Assembly (NCBI GenBank): GCA_012184525.1
Contig: WOFQ01000001.1
Coordinates: 2,542,001-2,606,000, forward strand
DNA length: 64,000 bases
Direction: 5' to 3'
Source of the DNA: Xenoacremonium recifei
Taxonomy: Eukaryota > Ascomycota > Sordariomycetes > Hypocreales > Nectriaceae
The notes beneath the pieces were generated by a model. It was not told the origin of the DNA, did no database searches, and was given only the letters and a program-made list of their open reading frames with translations. Of the stretch, positions 1-11,835 are shown piece after piece (position 1 is the stretch's first letter; each line of letters opens with the position of its first letter). A program made the position numbers and the translations under genes.

Positions 1-316
1 AAATGCAGAGGTACCTCCGTACCGAAGTTTCCACTTTAATTTCTAGCTGGAGCTCTGGTGAAGAAAAAGCAGTTCCATCTCAGGTTGACTGGGAGGGTTT
101 CTTCACAAAATTATATATACGCATGGACACATTCCTCCCAAGCTCTTCTCAACGTACAGCCATACCTAGCTGATCCGATACTTGTCGTGGTTCTGCAGCT
201 CACAAGAAAGGGGGCGTCGAATTGAGGCGAAGAAATCCAGAAATTCCGGTACAGGAGGCGGGAGTCATCCGTGTTAGTCCTCGCATATCGCAGTCCGCCC
301 GTTATAACTCCTCATC
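1..316 (+). promoter_or_regulatory. Upstream region of trm10
   Basis: No gene is visible here. A TATA-like stretch (TATATATA, 113-120) lies about 200 nt before the trm10 start codon and is the only core-promoter-like element I can point to. The rest is presumed promoter and 5' leader. Confidence 0.4.
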
Positions 317-1525
317 ATGTCAGAACTGCAAGACGACGCCGTCGTCACTCAGGCGGATCAGGCAGTTACGACTGCTTCTCTTCACACCCCCGAAGACAAT
401 ATTGTTAAAAATGGCTCCCCTAGTCAAACTCAAGAGGCACCATTGTCGAAGAAGGCGCTGAAGCGGATGCGGAAACAGCAAGAATGGGAAGACGGCAAAG
501 AAGACCGCAAGAGATTGCGCAAGGAGAAACGCCTGGAACGGCGCGTTCGCAAGCGCGAGGAGAAGGCGGCCCTCGTTGCTCAAGGTGTGAACCCATATGC
601 CAACCATCCCCGGCGGCCGCCTTCCGTCAACGTCGCAGTCTCGCTCATCATTGACTGTGACTTTGAGCAGTACATGCGTGAGAAAGAACTCATCTCCCTG
701 GGCAGCCAAATCACGAGGTCCTACTCTGAAAATCGGAACGCCAGATTCAGGACACACATGTATGTTTCAGACTGGAAAGGCAAACTGCATGATCGGTTCC
801 GAGACGTTCTTCAAGATAAGCACAAGAACTGGAAGGGGGTTGACTTCCTAGAAGGAGACTTTGTTGAATGTGCTCAAGTGGCTCGAAAAGCAATGAAGGA
901 ATCCGGATCCAAAGTCACCGATGCTCTACAAAGGAGCTTGGACAACGACATTGCGTGGACCAGGGACGAGAGCGACCCTTTGCCATTACCTGACCCCGAA
1001 CCGGAACCCAATCAGGAGTACAAGGACATCGTTTACTTATCATCGGATTCCCCATACACTTTGGACCGATTAGAGCCGTACACCAGCTACGTGATCGGCG
1101 GTATTGTCGACAAGAACCGCGAAAAGGGCCTGTGCTACAAACGCGCAAGAGAAAAGGGGATCCGGACGGCCAAACTCCCCATCGGCCAGTACATGGTCAT
1201 GCACAGCAGACAAGTCCTGGCTACGAACCATGTGGTTGAAATCATGTTGAAATGGCTAGAATATGAAGACTGGGGCCAGGCGTTTCTGAGCGTGATACCC
1301 AAACGAAAGGGGGGTCAGCTCAAGGATCAAGAAAACAGTGAAGGTGGAGATGTGGAAGAGCAGCCAGATGATAGCCTGCAGGAAGAAGCTGATGAGGACG
1401 AATCTCAGCATGGAGATGAGTTGGCCGTCGACAGCTCGCGGATTGCTTTGGAAGAGAACAACGATGCTGCACAGGAAGAGACGGCATTGCCCGCCAGCGT
1501 TCTTCAAGACAAGCAGGAATCATAA
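317..1525 (+). CDS. trm10: tRNA (guanine(9)-N1)-methyltransferase Trm10
   Basis: SAM-dependent enzyme of the SPOUT fold that methylates N1 of G9 in tRNAs. A single exon encodes 402 aa. The first 90 residues are low-complexity and strongly basic (KKALKRMRK, EKRLERRVRKREEK), typical of Trm10 and thought to help tRNA binding. The catalytic domain runs from about 105 to 340. It shows SLIIDCDFEQYM, a region around ENRNARFRTHMYVSDW, YLSSDSPYTLDRL, then YVIGGIVDKNREKG followed by KLPIGQYM and the C-terminal knot segment TNHVVEIMLKWLEY. The conserved Asp in GGIVDKN is the proposed general base. The tail after about 345 is acidic and probably disordered. The start at 317 is the first ATG giving the full basic tail. 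The gene converges on pri1, with 89 nt between the stop codons. Confidence 0.93.
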   Translation: MSELQDDAVVTQADQAVTTASLHTPEDNIVKNGSPSQTQEAPLSKKALKRMRKQQEWEDGKEDRKRLRKEKRLERRVRKREEKAALVAQGVNPYANHPRRPPSVNVAVSLIIDCDFEQYMREKELISLGSQITRSYSENRNARFRTHMYVSDWKGKLHDRFRDVLQDKHKNWKGVDFLEGDFVECAQVARKAMKESGSKVTDALQRSLDNDIAWTRDESDPLPLPDPEPEPNQEYKDIVYLSSDSPYTLDRLEPYTSYVIGGIVDKNREKGLCYKRAREKGIRTAKLPIGQYMVMHSRQVLATNHVVEIMLKWLEYEDWGQAFLSVIPKRKGGQLKDQENSEGGDVEEQPDDSLQEEADEDESQHGDELAVDSSRIALEENNDAAQEETALPASVLQDKQES

Positions 1526-1614
1526 AAAGGAAGTAGATAAATTACAAAACGCCATATACCCAATCCAGCAAGCTACTCATGTACAGTTATCGTGACCTAA
1601 TGCATTATGACATC

Positions 1615-3300
1615 CTAAAACTCCATCGACTCCTCTTCCCGTTCGCGCTTGACCCGAACACCCCTCTCGTCCTTCATCAGTCCGTTGACGAAGCTCCGGA
1701 ACTGCTCGATATACGGCTTCAAGCTAGTCTTCTCCCAATCAGACACGCTGGTCTTAGAATCTTCGCCTCCTTCGTCCTTCCATGCGTCGATCTCGGCAAG
1801 AAGACCCTGCACAGTCGGCACCGCCAATGGGTCAAAGTCTTCGAGAGCCTTGGTGTTGATGGGCACACAAACCCTTCCCGTGCCAGGATGCACGACAAAG
1901 GGACTCTTCAGCAAATGGTTAAGCTTCTTGCTGACTTCGATATCCAGTCTGGGGTATGTATATTCTAGAACGATGTCCTGCTTGGCTTCCAAGAGGCCCT
2001 TCGCGTCGAGATTCCTGCTTGCTCCAGTTTTGGCCAGAGCATCAATGTCTGCCCATTTCGACGTGGATGCACGTCCAGGCGCAGCGTCCCATTTCTTTCG
2101 CAGGGAATCGTTGAGGTTGTGGTCAGGTAGAAGTTGCAGAAGTTTCTCTGACTGTTCAGCAGAGGCCCAAGGGTCCTGGACTTCCAGGACGTCGTCTTGG
2201 AAATGAGGCTTGAGAATCTCCAAACTCCGGCTAAGGCGAGTCAGCTTCCAGACACTAGAAAGGGGGGTAAAATGGAAGAGCTCGAAACCAAGAACTTACG
2301 CAAGATGGGGGTGGAGGGGTCGCTTCAGGTTGACCTTCTTTCCGCTCTGTGCACCGCCTTTGACAACCTCCAAATATCCAGCGATAGACCTCCTCTTTTG
2401 ATCATCCATCGACCGAACCTTCTTGTCACAGACCCAAGCGTGAGCTCCTCTTCGACCAGAGTACACCCACATGATGTGCTTGAACCCAAAGTCTTCTCTC
2501 AAAGCCGCGTCGACAACCTTGATCGCCATTGTCATGAACTGCCAGCACTTATTACAGATATTGGCCTTGTCACAGCACGTTCGAATGTCGTCGTAATCTG
2601 TTAAATCGATATCAAAGCACAGCTCCTTCGCGAGCGGCCTGAATGCAGAGGCATTCCGAAGAGTCTTCCGGTCGCGCGGGTTGGTGCTGTAAACTGGTCC
2701 GATTTCGAATCGAGAGGGCATCAAGCGAAGTACGTCTTTCCGTAGACTTGTGTGCGTTAGTGAAACTCAGTCAGGCATTTGGTGGAGAGGGCACAAACAG
2801 GTCGGCAGTAGCAAAGGACTGGTATCGTAGGTATGCGTCGTTCTGGAGCGTGAAGGCGAACTCTCGGTTGCCGAAGTCGTTGGTCGGTGTTGGGCTATGA
2901 TTGAGCCACTGGAACAGGTACCGCCAGGGAAACAATCTCTGGTAGAAACTGCGCATGACTCCAGGATCGCATGCACTGGCGCCTATCGTTTCGCTGTTAT
3001 TCGGTAAGCCGCAGGGCCATCATCAAGAATAGGATTGTCCAACGTTTGTGAACCCAGACCCTCGACCTGGGAGCTCAGTTGTGCAGCCGCAGAGCTCATG
3101 AACTCGTCATCTGAGCCATCGTCGTCGAACAAGTTTTCCAGTTGTTTGACTTCCTTCTTCACAGCGTCTGCCTCGCCCATATCGACGTCGCCATCGGGAG
3201 CAGCATTCGTTTGGCTCGGGATTCCTGCCTCGTCCTCCACTGGCTCGTCCTTAACGGGTCGGGAGGGCGATGAAGCGCCGGATGCGATCGAATGAGGCAT
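1615..3300 (-). CDS. pri1: DNA primase small (catalytic) subunit, p48/Pri1
   Basis: Catalytic subunit of the eukaryotic primase that makes RNA primers for DNA polymerase alpha. Exons on the minus strand: about 3300-3054, 2982-2799, 2746-2300, 2230-1615, about 497 aa. The introns 2798-2747 (GTTTGT donor) and 2299-2231 (GTAAGT donor) keep frame. The first intron is uncertain: no good donor exists near 3050, and at least two frame-consistent solutions fit. Exon 1 is an acidic, disordered extension. The primase core begins VMRSFYQRLFPW and continues YLRYQSFATADLL, LPSRFEIGPVYSTNPRDRK-like sequence and the catalytic aspartates in FDIDLTDYDD. It also has the Cys cluster CCDKANICNKC and the SGRRGAHAWVCD motif. 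HPHLARSLEILKPHF spans the last splice junction. Family identity is clear; only the exon 1/2 border is open. Confidence 0.9.
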
Positions 3301-6300
3301 TGTGTTCTCCTTCCAAATTGAGGGGATCAAGGTTACAAACAATCTCGAGTCCGCTAAGACTTTCGTACAGTAGTCATAGGATTGGTGTGTGGTTGTCCTA
3401 GATTCAGATGTAAAGATTGTAGGCGGGTAGGGTGGGAGTCAGTCGCGTTAGACGCGTCGTTTCGCGTAAAGCGACTGGAGCGCCCGCAATATCGAAGGGC
3501 CATCCGTACAGTGTTAATGTCCAATCCTACTGTGATACTTATCTACCATTTCGACGGCGAAAGGGCAGACCAAAACATCAAATATACGTAATTTATCTCA
3601 CAGTATTGATCTCGCTTTTTCTTTTTGGAATGAAAATAGCATAATTGCCTTTCTCAGTCTTTGGTCTCGAAAATGTACTCCTCCTTCTCACTCGCGAGAT
3701 AGGCTCAGAACCAACTGGCAGATGCACCTTTGATGACGAACCCGGCTGAAGATGGATCTTCTTTATTACCAAATCTCAATCTTAAAAATCCATGTTTCTC
3801 TCAGAAAAGTGGTAGATTAAGATTTGGTAATAATAGCGCAATTGGAGGCCTACAAAATGCTGTCAGTGAGCCTTGATGAAGATGCTGTTCGTAAACCCTT
3901 ATTTTGACAAGAAATTACAATCTTGAAGTGTAAAGTGGACTTATCTTCTGCTCTACAACCCCGCGTAGTCCTTGAGCAAGCGACTAGTCGAGATGGCCAA
4001 TATGAGATTCATCATCTTTACCATGGAGGATAGCGGTAGATATGCCTCTACAAAGTGAAAAGGTAATTCTTGTTGTGAAACGTCACATCGTGCATAGGGA
4101 AGTGCTCTAACCATGTAGGAACCCAAGCCCAATCAAAAACAGCATTGAAAGATACTTTCAACACGCATCGGTTACGAACTTGTTCTTGCGGACGCGGGCC
4201 GAAGGTATACGGGATCACCCAGAGAAGACTCGTACAATAACTAGCATTCCACTCATCCTCCGGTAAGTCAGAGGACAGTGATAGTTTGCCAAACACCCTA
4301 ACGATATGGGAGATCTAAAACAACAAGCACGATCTCCCGCCTCCACGTGGTGGCGATCCTTTCAACAAGGCAGCACACGCCTAGGCTCGGACAACACCAC
4401 CGAGATCCTGTGGGGATACGCATGTCACATCGAAGCCATGGGGAGCGTGCATCTGCTCCGTAAACCGGGTGGTCGGTTTGCCTTGGCGCTGGTCACAGGG
4501 CAAGAAACAAGCTTTCTGGCGCTGAGTTGAAGGATTCTAGACCCTCGAATCGAAGCAACCAACATAGCGCGGGCAGACGTTTGGCGCGGAGGGCCTCGCT
4601 AGGCTGCACCCGGGGAATGGGAGAGACGGTCCTTCACAAGGCTCTAACGGCCTTCTAGAACTGGAGAGAGAAGAGGATAAACATCGACCAGGGCGGGCGC
4701 GGTGCCAACTGTGTCGCCTTCGTAAGCTGGTAAGCTTAATATGGACTCTGGAAGTAAGACTCGGTCTAGACCTCGACTACGCGACCCCCTGTCACACCCT
4801 CCTTTCTGGGCGACAATGTACAAACAATTCGGGCAAACGTTTGGTATGGGCAGTGTTTGTACCTGAAAGTCGCATTGACTTTGTTTTCGCCCTCAAAGAG
4901 TCATAATTGTCAAGTTGCTTTTCTTCGAGGTGTATGCTTCCTCCGATTAGCTACCTCCTCAGTCAGACAGTGATAACCCCCAATTGCCCGTCTTGTCGAC
5001 AGTTCTCAGCGCTTTGGGAGATTTCCATGGTACGTCTTCAAGTCCTAGAGGTACGGGGTCTCTTCATTGTGACCGCCATGGTACCGATCTGCCAAATACT
5101 ATCCTCACTAGCCACTCTTTGACAATGGTTTGAACTGGCATCGTCCATTACCGATGGCACACAATAAAGCACACTCAGCAAGGATTCGAATCCTATTAGA
5201 CATTCCTGTCCTCATCCTGGAGATCCTGCCCTATCAACGAAGGCCGAAACCACGGATGTCGGAAGTCACTTTACACGGGAGTTCCCTCCTCCTCCGTCCC
5301 CAGCCCAGACCGAGTTTCTAGACCGTGCTATCAAACACACCACACCGCGATGGTCCCTCCACATCGCTGAATGCAACGTCATTTGAACAAGGATGCATCC
5401 CTGACGTTTCCCGGCTCTCAAAGAAACGCCCAGACCCCCTTCATTTAAAGCCCAGTGCATCCTGCCAACCCTCCCGTCCCGGCACCTCACATACAGACAC
5501 GAAGCCGTGCTACCGCGTTGCAACCCAACCTCCGCTTCCGACCTCCGGAAGGGCCTGCCCCTGAACATGATCCTCGAGCCCAGGCCCTCCCTCGCAGCGT
5601 TTGCCGGGCCATCTGCTGATTCCCGATCTCAGAGTCCCGGGTTATTCCCCACCGACACACCCCTCCATCTCAACGGTCTCGACCTTCATGGACCTGCAGC
5701 TTTGGAACGGCAGCGACGTATATCTTGTGCTTCCCACCCCGGTCCACCCTCATCCGCGAATTTCTCGCCCGCTATTGTCTCACTTTGTAGTCGTCTGTCC
5801 AGCTGAATCCCTCCTTTTTGGCTATAGGCCGCTGTGATGTCTTATGGCTCAGTCGAGCCGTGTGCACTCGCCAATTACCCAGATCAGAAGCCGTATCCCG
5901 ACCGCGACCAATACCATGAGCAAATCAATTTATCAGTTGGATGTGGGAATTAATCCTTGTGCCTTGGGTCTGCCGGGCTCGCAATGGCACCGGTTATTGA
6001 TCATAACATTATGCTAAGGTATCAAACATACTCGTCAGATAATCCTGAAAACAGTCCCATCCTCACGCCGCTATCAAAAGCGACAAGCAATACATCTACT
6101 CGTATGCGACCGTCTTCCCACGGCGCTGAGAAACCCACAGCCAGAAAATCCACCTCGATTTCCAATTCAAGGCCCGAGTACAAGAAGGTATCGTTCAGAA
6201 CGAAAGCTTGCGCCTTCAACATCATTCTGGCCATGGAAGCCAATCATCCCATCATTGAACGCCACACGCCGCACGGTAGACTCAGATTGTACATCAGCAT

Positions 6301-6326
6301 GTACACAGATGCGACCAAATGGCCGC
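3301..6326. other. 3.0 kb intergenic region between pri1 and skn7
   Basis: pri1 reads leftward away from this region and the 3' end of skn7 faces it. Short reading frames here (for example 4048-4296 minus and 5957-6562 plus) show no recognisable domain, no convincing start context and no intron pattern. I see one inverted repeat (3763-3833) and otherwise no structure. It must contain the pri1 promoter at its left edge and the skn7 3' UTR at its right edge. Confidence 0.5.
3763..3833. repeat. Imperfect inverted repeat (hairpin-forming)
   Basis: The 14 bases TTATTACCAAATCT at 3763-3776 are followed 43 nt later by their exact reverse complement at 3820-3833. Allowing one mismatch extends each arm by about six more bases towards the loop. 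The region is AT-rich and lies in a gene-free spacer. It could be a small fold-back element, a remnant of a terminal repeat, or a stem-loop in the pri1 upstream transcript; no target duplication is evident. Confidence 0.6.
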
Positions 6327-8446
6327 TCACACATATGTGCGCTGCCTCTTCTCAGGGGGGCTTTGGCCATCCATCCTCCCAGACGATGTTGACGGAGCTT
6401 GTGATATTCCCGACGGGAACGTTGATCGCGTCGCGCTTGTCGGTGTTATACCGTATTGGCCACCACCATTCATCATGCCGTATCCTTGGTCCATTCCGTT
6501 CATTGGGGACGCCTGGGGCATCTGTCCGGGTGACCATGTCGCGCCCGTTGCTGGCGGTGTAGGGGTGCTCTCAAACTTGTACGCAGTGCCCGAAGTGTTG
6601 ATGCCGGGCGGGTTCATGTAACCACCGCCGCCAACAACATAGCCGGAGCCGGATTCTTGCTGCGTCGAGGGATCATAGTTCTTCAAAAGGTAACCCAGAT
6701 GATTCTCAACAATCTTCTGCATACCACTCTTCGTGAACGGTTTAGCAAGTACGCCATTCATACCTGTGTTGCTAATGAGCCTTAATTCTAAAACAGAATA
6801 CGCTTTCATCACTCACCATGCTCAAAATAACAATGGACTTCGTCTGATCGGATGTTGGACGTCATAGCAACGATTGGAATCGAAGGGCAATCTTGGCGAA
6901 TATACATTGTGGTCGAGACACCGTCTAGTTTTGGCATGATAATATCCATGAAGATCATGTCGAAGTGATCTCTAGGGACGGAATTGATTCGACTGTACGC
7001 TTCCGCGCCGTTTTGCTACAATCATTTAGTCACTGGACCGAGGATCAGAGGTGTTTCAAAGACTCACAGCATGTTCAACTTCACATCCCATCGACTTCAA
7101 AAACTTGATACCGATCTTGGCGCAAGTAGGGTCGTCCTCAACGAGGAAAATGCGAGGCTGTTTGGCACCCCATTGTAGGGCGGAGCCACTTGAGGATGTC
7201 GTAACTGCAATAGGAGCAGGAGGAGGAGGGTTGTTACCCATCTGATGCTGCTGGGGCACCTCTTGCATGGGAGCACCGTTGGCCTCGTTTGGCATAGCAT
7301 AAGGAATCTTATGGATATGGTCGGAATGGAATGGATCAATACCGACTGTCTGGCCAACGGGATAGACAGGGTATCGGTTGATGTCGGTCATCTGATCGTG
7401 CAATATGGTCATGGGTGCTTGAGGGATGACGACAGCAGAGTCGGCTGGCGACGAATACGTGCCCTGGAGGCGTTCCAGTTCTCGGTCCGCAATCTGATCG
7501 GCAGAGACGCTTCCAAGCAGTTCCCGAGCACGACGCAGCTCAGGGGCGCTATCTTCCTCAGTTGTTCCTCCGACATTCAGGTGCATCGAATGTTGCTGAG
7601 GAGAGATGCGGTGCCTATCAGCGTACTGTGGCTGATTAAGGAAGTTGAGCATCTCGTATTGGGACTGCTTCTGAACGTTCAACATCTTCTGCAGCAGCAG
7701 GACTTCGTTGACGAGGATTCTGTTGGTCTGCGAGAGTTCGCCGAAGAACTCTTGCAGTTGCTGAACCTGTTGCTGGGTCGCGGTGAGCTGCTCGGACATG
7801 ACACTAAGATGATGACTAGTGGTGAAGTCTTCGGTGGGCTGCGTTCTCCTAGGCGCAGGCGCTTTCCTCCGAATATTGTCCAAGTCATCCTTGCTTCCAA
7901 CCCGGAAATTCGGGTGTTTGAATTCGAGCGTCTATCGCAAGTTAACTCTGGGGTAGTAACTGAGACCGAAGTCGCATCCACTTACGTTGGCGCCGTTCGC
8001 GTTGTTACTGTTGTCGCTGGTTTGCCTAACTTTGTGGAAGTCGTATTTGTTCAACTGCCGCACAAAACTGGCCATGTTGCTATGCTTGAAGTGCTTCGGG
8101 AGGATAGAGCGGGTGAACTTCTCGTTCTATAGCCGGAGAGTGTCAGCAGTTGTCGTAAAGCGTATCAAGCATCTGAAGAACCAAATTACCTCTACTACCA
8201 CAAAGGTATCTCCGTCCTTGCCCCATCTAGCGACATCTTGATGGGCCGGATCTTCGAGCATTCTAGAAAGTATCAGTGCCGTCTCTCAATGGCAGATCGA
8301 TCGTAGCTGCGTACCGGTAGAGCTTGCGAACCTGGGAATCTTGCGTCAGCAATGGCGTCCACGCTCATTAGGATCGAGGCTTCGCAACTCACAAATTCAC
8401 TTGCATTGCTTCCCCCGGACCCGGAGGCTATTTCTCCTCCAGACAT
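6327..8446 (-). CDS. skn7: Response regulator / HSF-type transcription factor Skn7
   Basis: Nuclear regulator of oxidative, osmotic and cell-wall stress, and an output of the fungal two-component phosphorelay. I assemble seven exons on the minus strand: 8446-8393, 8331-8315, 8262-8190, 8126-7986, 7931-7068, 7015-6817, 6763-6327. They join in frame to 594 aa. The N-terminal HSF-type DNA-binding domain (about 17-125) reads EFVRKLYRMLEDPAH, WGKDGDTFVV, FTRSILPKHFKHSNMASF, VRQLNKYDFHKVR, then EFKHPNFR. A coiled coil of Q/L-rich heptads follows (about 140-200). The receiver domain (about 370-500) begins PRIFLVEDDPTCAKIG and carries the phospho-acceptor Asp in MIFMDIIMPKLDG, the conserved Thr in IVAMTSNI and the Lys in VLAKPFTKSG. 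The tail is Gly/Ser-rich. Exon 2 is a 17-nt micro-exon. The HSF linker has LEF where WEF is usual. Confidence 0.93.
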
Positions 8447-11400
8447 TGCGCGGGATGGGACTGAAGATGTCGGTGATTAGGCGCAAGGTGCGAAATGGAG
8501 CCTATCGAACGAAGTCGACGACAAGCGAGTCGGTCAAGGGCGGGCCCGCAAAGTCCAAGATACAGCGACGAATCCCTCGTCACAAGTTCGAAGCAGTATG
8601 CGTCACAATGCAGCCGAGCGCCGAGTGTCGATGTTGGGTTGTACAAGGCGGGCGCGACAGCTGGCCAGCAATCACAGACTCGGGATCGGGAACCCGGACG
8701 CGCGGATCGGGGCAGAGAAGCGACTCGAGAGCGCGGGAGCGTTTATCTCGTTCTACAAGCGCAAAGAGTCGTCGCGAAGGGATGACGGTTCGACGGTAGC
8801 GGTCGCAATTGGAACGTCGAAGGGCGAATGCTGTTTGAGGGAAGATATCTGACAGCTGAAGATCGAGAATCAAGGTTGGGCAACGAGCAAAGGAGGGATC
8901 GGGGGGCTGTCCAGGTGAACAAGCAGCTTGGGTACGGCAGGGGTGGCCTGCTGAAAGTGCTGGAGGGGTGCCAGGCGACCACTTCGTCCGCCAGCACAGG
9001 AAAAGCTTGAGTCCTGGGGGGGGGCTGCTTGTCGGGCTTGTCTTTCCCAGGTGGACACTCAGCAGGGGGATCGCTAGCCCGAAATCAATCGCAGAGTGGG
9101 AATGGGAACCGTCTTGCGAAAAGCAGTTTGGCGGCCGTGGAGAGGAGACAAGACCGGGCCCAAGTTGTCCCTGGCGCTGCGGATGGCCTCGATGGTTGGC
9201 TGGACTGGAGAGAGATCGCCCCGGACACGACTGTGTGGCGTGCACCATCACGCACCGTAACGAGGTACCGCTGGAAGTATCATTTGGCGATAAAGTAGCT
9301 GGCGCATCTGACGCGGGCTCTGATAGGAATAGCCGACCCGTGTGTCGGCGCCACGTCTTGTCGTGATCGCTAGTCTGCGCAATGGTCAGCGCTGGCTCGC
9401 TCGAACCTGAAGGCATTCAGCTGTAGGGCATGGCACACGGCATCTCCGCCAGGGACATACCCGAGCGTTCCCGGCCGGCAGCGGGAGAATGAACCTGTCG
9501 AGCACATCGTCGCTGATGTCTCAGCCTGGGCGCCCGTCAGCAATGTCTCCCATCGGCGTGGAAGCCTCCTCCCCTCGCTCGGTTCGGTTGTTGACGTTGG
9601 GGAGCCACCTCAAACGGCTCGACTAGCAATTCCAGCCGCTGGCGACATGCAGGGAGGCCAATCAGTGTGGCTTCCGGCCCACACACGCACACCGCGGCAG
9701 GGGACGGTGATGGTTGAGATCAGTGTCGACGGTTGTGTAGGTTCTGTACAGGTTTGCTGGTTGGGGAAGAAGAGCGAGCACCCGGCCTTGCCTTGGCCCT
9801 TGGCCCTCAAGACGGGAAGGGAAAGCAGGACGGGCGGGAGCCTCCTTCCGCCAGGAGCCACCTCGCGTTCCTGGTCAAGAGCCCAATCAACCCTGGTGGA
9901 ATGCTCGCAATTTCCCTTCCTAGCATCGATACCGGAATGAAATTTTGCATCTCGAGTCGCAAGATCGAGTGGCAGCAGCAGTCCGTACCAATGGTTCGGG
10001 TAAGCTCCCAACCCATGAGACAGAACCCCCACCGCAGCAGCGACATCTGCCGCCCCTAAACGAGTCCACGCGGTGCCGAAGGAAGAGAAGAAGACTGGCA
10101 GATCCTGGTGAGAAACCAGCTGCTGAACAACTAACCCTGCTAGCGCCCGTGGTGCAATTCAGGTTTCCCTTTTGATGCCGCCAACTGAGGCTCGCCCGCC
10201 TCATCTCACAGCTTTCTCGGAAACAGAAACATCACGGTGTGTGTGCTTTGCTTTTTTATCGTACCATGCGGAATTGGAGACTGTCTGGACCAAATGAAGC
10301 CACAAGCCACAAGCCTTGGTGAGACTTCTCAACGTCGGGTCAAATCAGTGTCTCCGTCTAGAGAATGCAGCTTAACATACTCCGAAATAGCCTGAGCCAC
10401 TACTCCGAGGCACGAGAGCGTTCAACGATGAATTGCCAGACTCGGTGTACGCACAGAGTACATTTCTCAGCACTAGCCGAGAAGGATGACAGTCAAAAGG
10501 TTAGGCTGGAAGGGTCCAGCGGAGTGTCTCGCATGAGGATCTTCGCTAGAAGAGCCGAGTCCCCGTCACCAGTGAAAAGGTCGGCCCTGTACAAGCTGTA
10601 CATGAAGCGCACAGTACGCAAAATCCATCACCACTCGCGACTACTTTGTACTTCTTAGAGCCTTTTGACAAGATTACATCAAAGCCTTGACCAGAGGAAA
10701 CTGGGGCCGCGATGGCTGACGCTGATTTGTGGTTGACGGTATCGACTCAAGCTCGGATACGCAGAAGCCGCGGATCTATCCGGGAAATGATCGACGTTGG
10801 CAATGGAAAGGAAAAATCGGAGCGCTCGGGTGGCTTTTACTGAAGCTATGGACAAGGCCTTCTCCTCACATGCTCAGCGGAGGTGCTCTGAGTGGGCTGC
10901 CAACGGCGTTGCTGTCATAAATGAGCCCTTCAGATCATACTCGATACATCTGATGTGAATGCTTGACTCCCAACCAACCTTTTCAGAATGCCTTCGCAAA
11001 GATAAGCCATGGCTGCCTTCGTCACATTACAGAAAGTGTGGCTAAACATTTAAGTTGCTGTCCCCCGAGGCCCTTGTCACGTCTAGTGAGGCAAGAAAAA
11101 GCAACGACGACGGGGAGACCGCGTAATAAAACATAATCCTACCCGAAGAAAGCCACCTCTTCTCCCAGCTACGAGCACCAATCAGTTATGACAAGAGTCA
11201 AGGCGAGAGAGATACTGCCGTGCGGACTGCGGACTGCGGACTGAAACCATGGGTACCCTGCCAGCGTCAACTGTTTGATTGTCACGCGGTGCACATGCTT
11301 GAGTTGGAGGATCAGGGAAGCTCTCCGTTTGGAGGTCCGGTTCACATCTGCATCAATGCCCAGGGTAGAGTGCTGACAGAAGCGGGCACATGATCAATGA

Positions 11401-11835
11401 AGGTCCCATTTCATACTGCAAGCTGCCTTAGCGAACCTTGGCCTCGAGGTGGGCATTCATTCAATTCCCAGCCGAGGGGGATGGCATTCACCGGACCAGT
11501 CAGAAGCCACCAACGCAGCTTGAGAAAGCATATGATAGATCTCAATGATGACGGCAGAAGTTGCTGATAGGCTGGTTAACGAGCAGAAACTCAGGAATGC
11601 CGTCAGAAGCTTATTGGCAGAATCCCCACGTAACCGTATAGGGTAGCTCGCACACTGTGTCAGGAAGGTACCCCGCCCTTCACCGACACTCACCGAAGGT
11701 CAGCCTCGGTGAGAATTATTTTAATGGTGGGCTGTCAAGCATTGAGTCACCTTCTGCCAGCACTGACCCGATCCTGCAACACAGCTCTGCACACCTTCTT
11801 AACCCCTCGGCGCCCCCTCGAAACGACTCGCCAGT
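8447..11835. other. 3.4 kb intergenic region between divergent skn7 and eIF2B-epsilon genes
   Basis: This spacer must carry the promoters and leaders of both flanking genes. Several open frames cross it, the longest being 8580-9416 minus. They are Pro/Ser/Arg-rich, overlap each other in all frames and show no domain, so I read them as by-products of GC-rich leader sequence. A short tandem repeat sits at 11221-11243. No RNA gene was recognised. Confidence 0.5.
11221..11243. repeat. Short tandem repeat, 7-bp unit x3
   Basis: The unit TGCGGAC is present three times in a row, followed by TG, in the spacer upstream of the eIF2B-epsilon gene. This is a simple minisatellite with no evident function. 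Confidence 0.75.

Noticed and set aside
4571..4845. Two copies of GGGCA(G/A)ACGTTTGG near 4571 and 4829
   Set aside because: Only about 14 bp each with no further similarity around them; chance is sufficient.
5957..6562. 201-residue plus-strand frame overlapping the 3' end of skn7
   Set aside because: Half of it is antisense to the last skn7 exon and the rest has no recognisable features.
7245..8132. 295-residue plus-strand frame opposite skn7
   Set aside because: It is antisense to the coiled-coil exon and DNA-binding exon; the Leu/Val-rich composition mirrors the Gln/Glu/Asn codons of Skn7.
8580..9416. 278-residue minus-strand frame upstream of skn7
   Set aside because: Composition is Ser/Pro/Arg-rich without any domain, it overlaps open frames in all other phases, and it sits in a likely leader or promoter.
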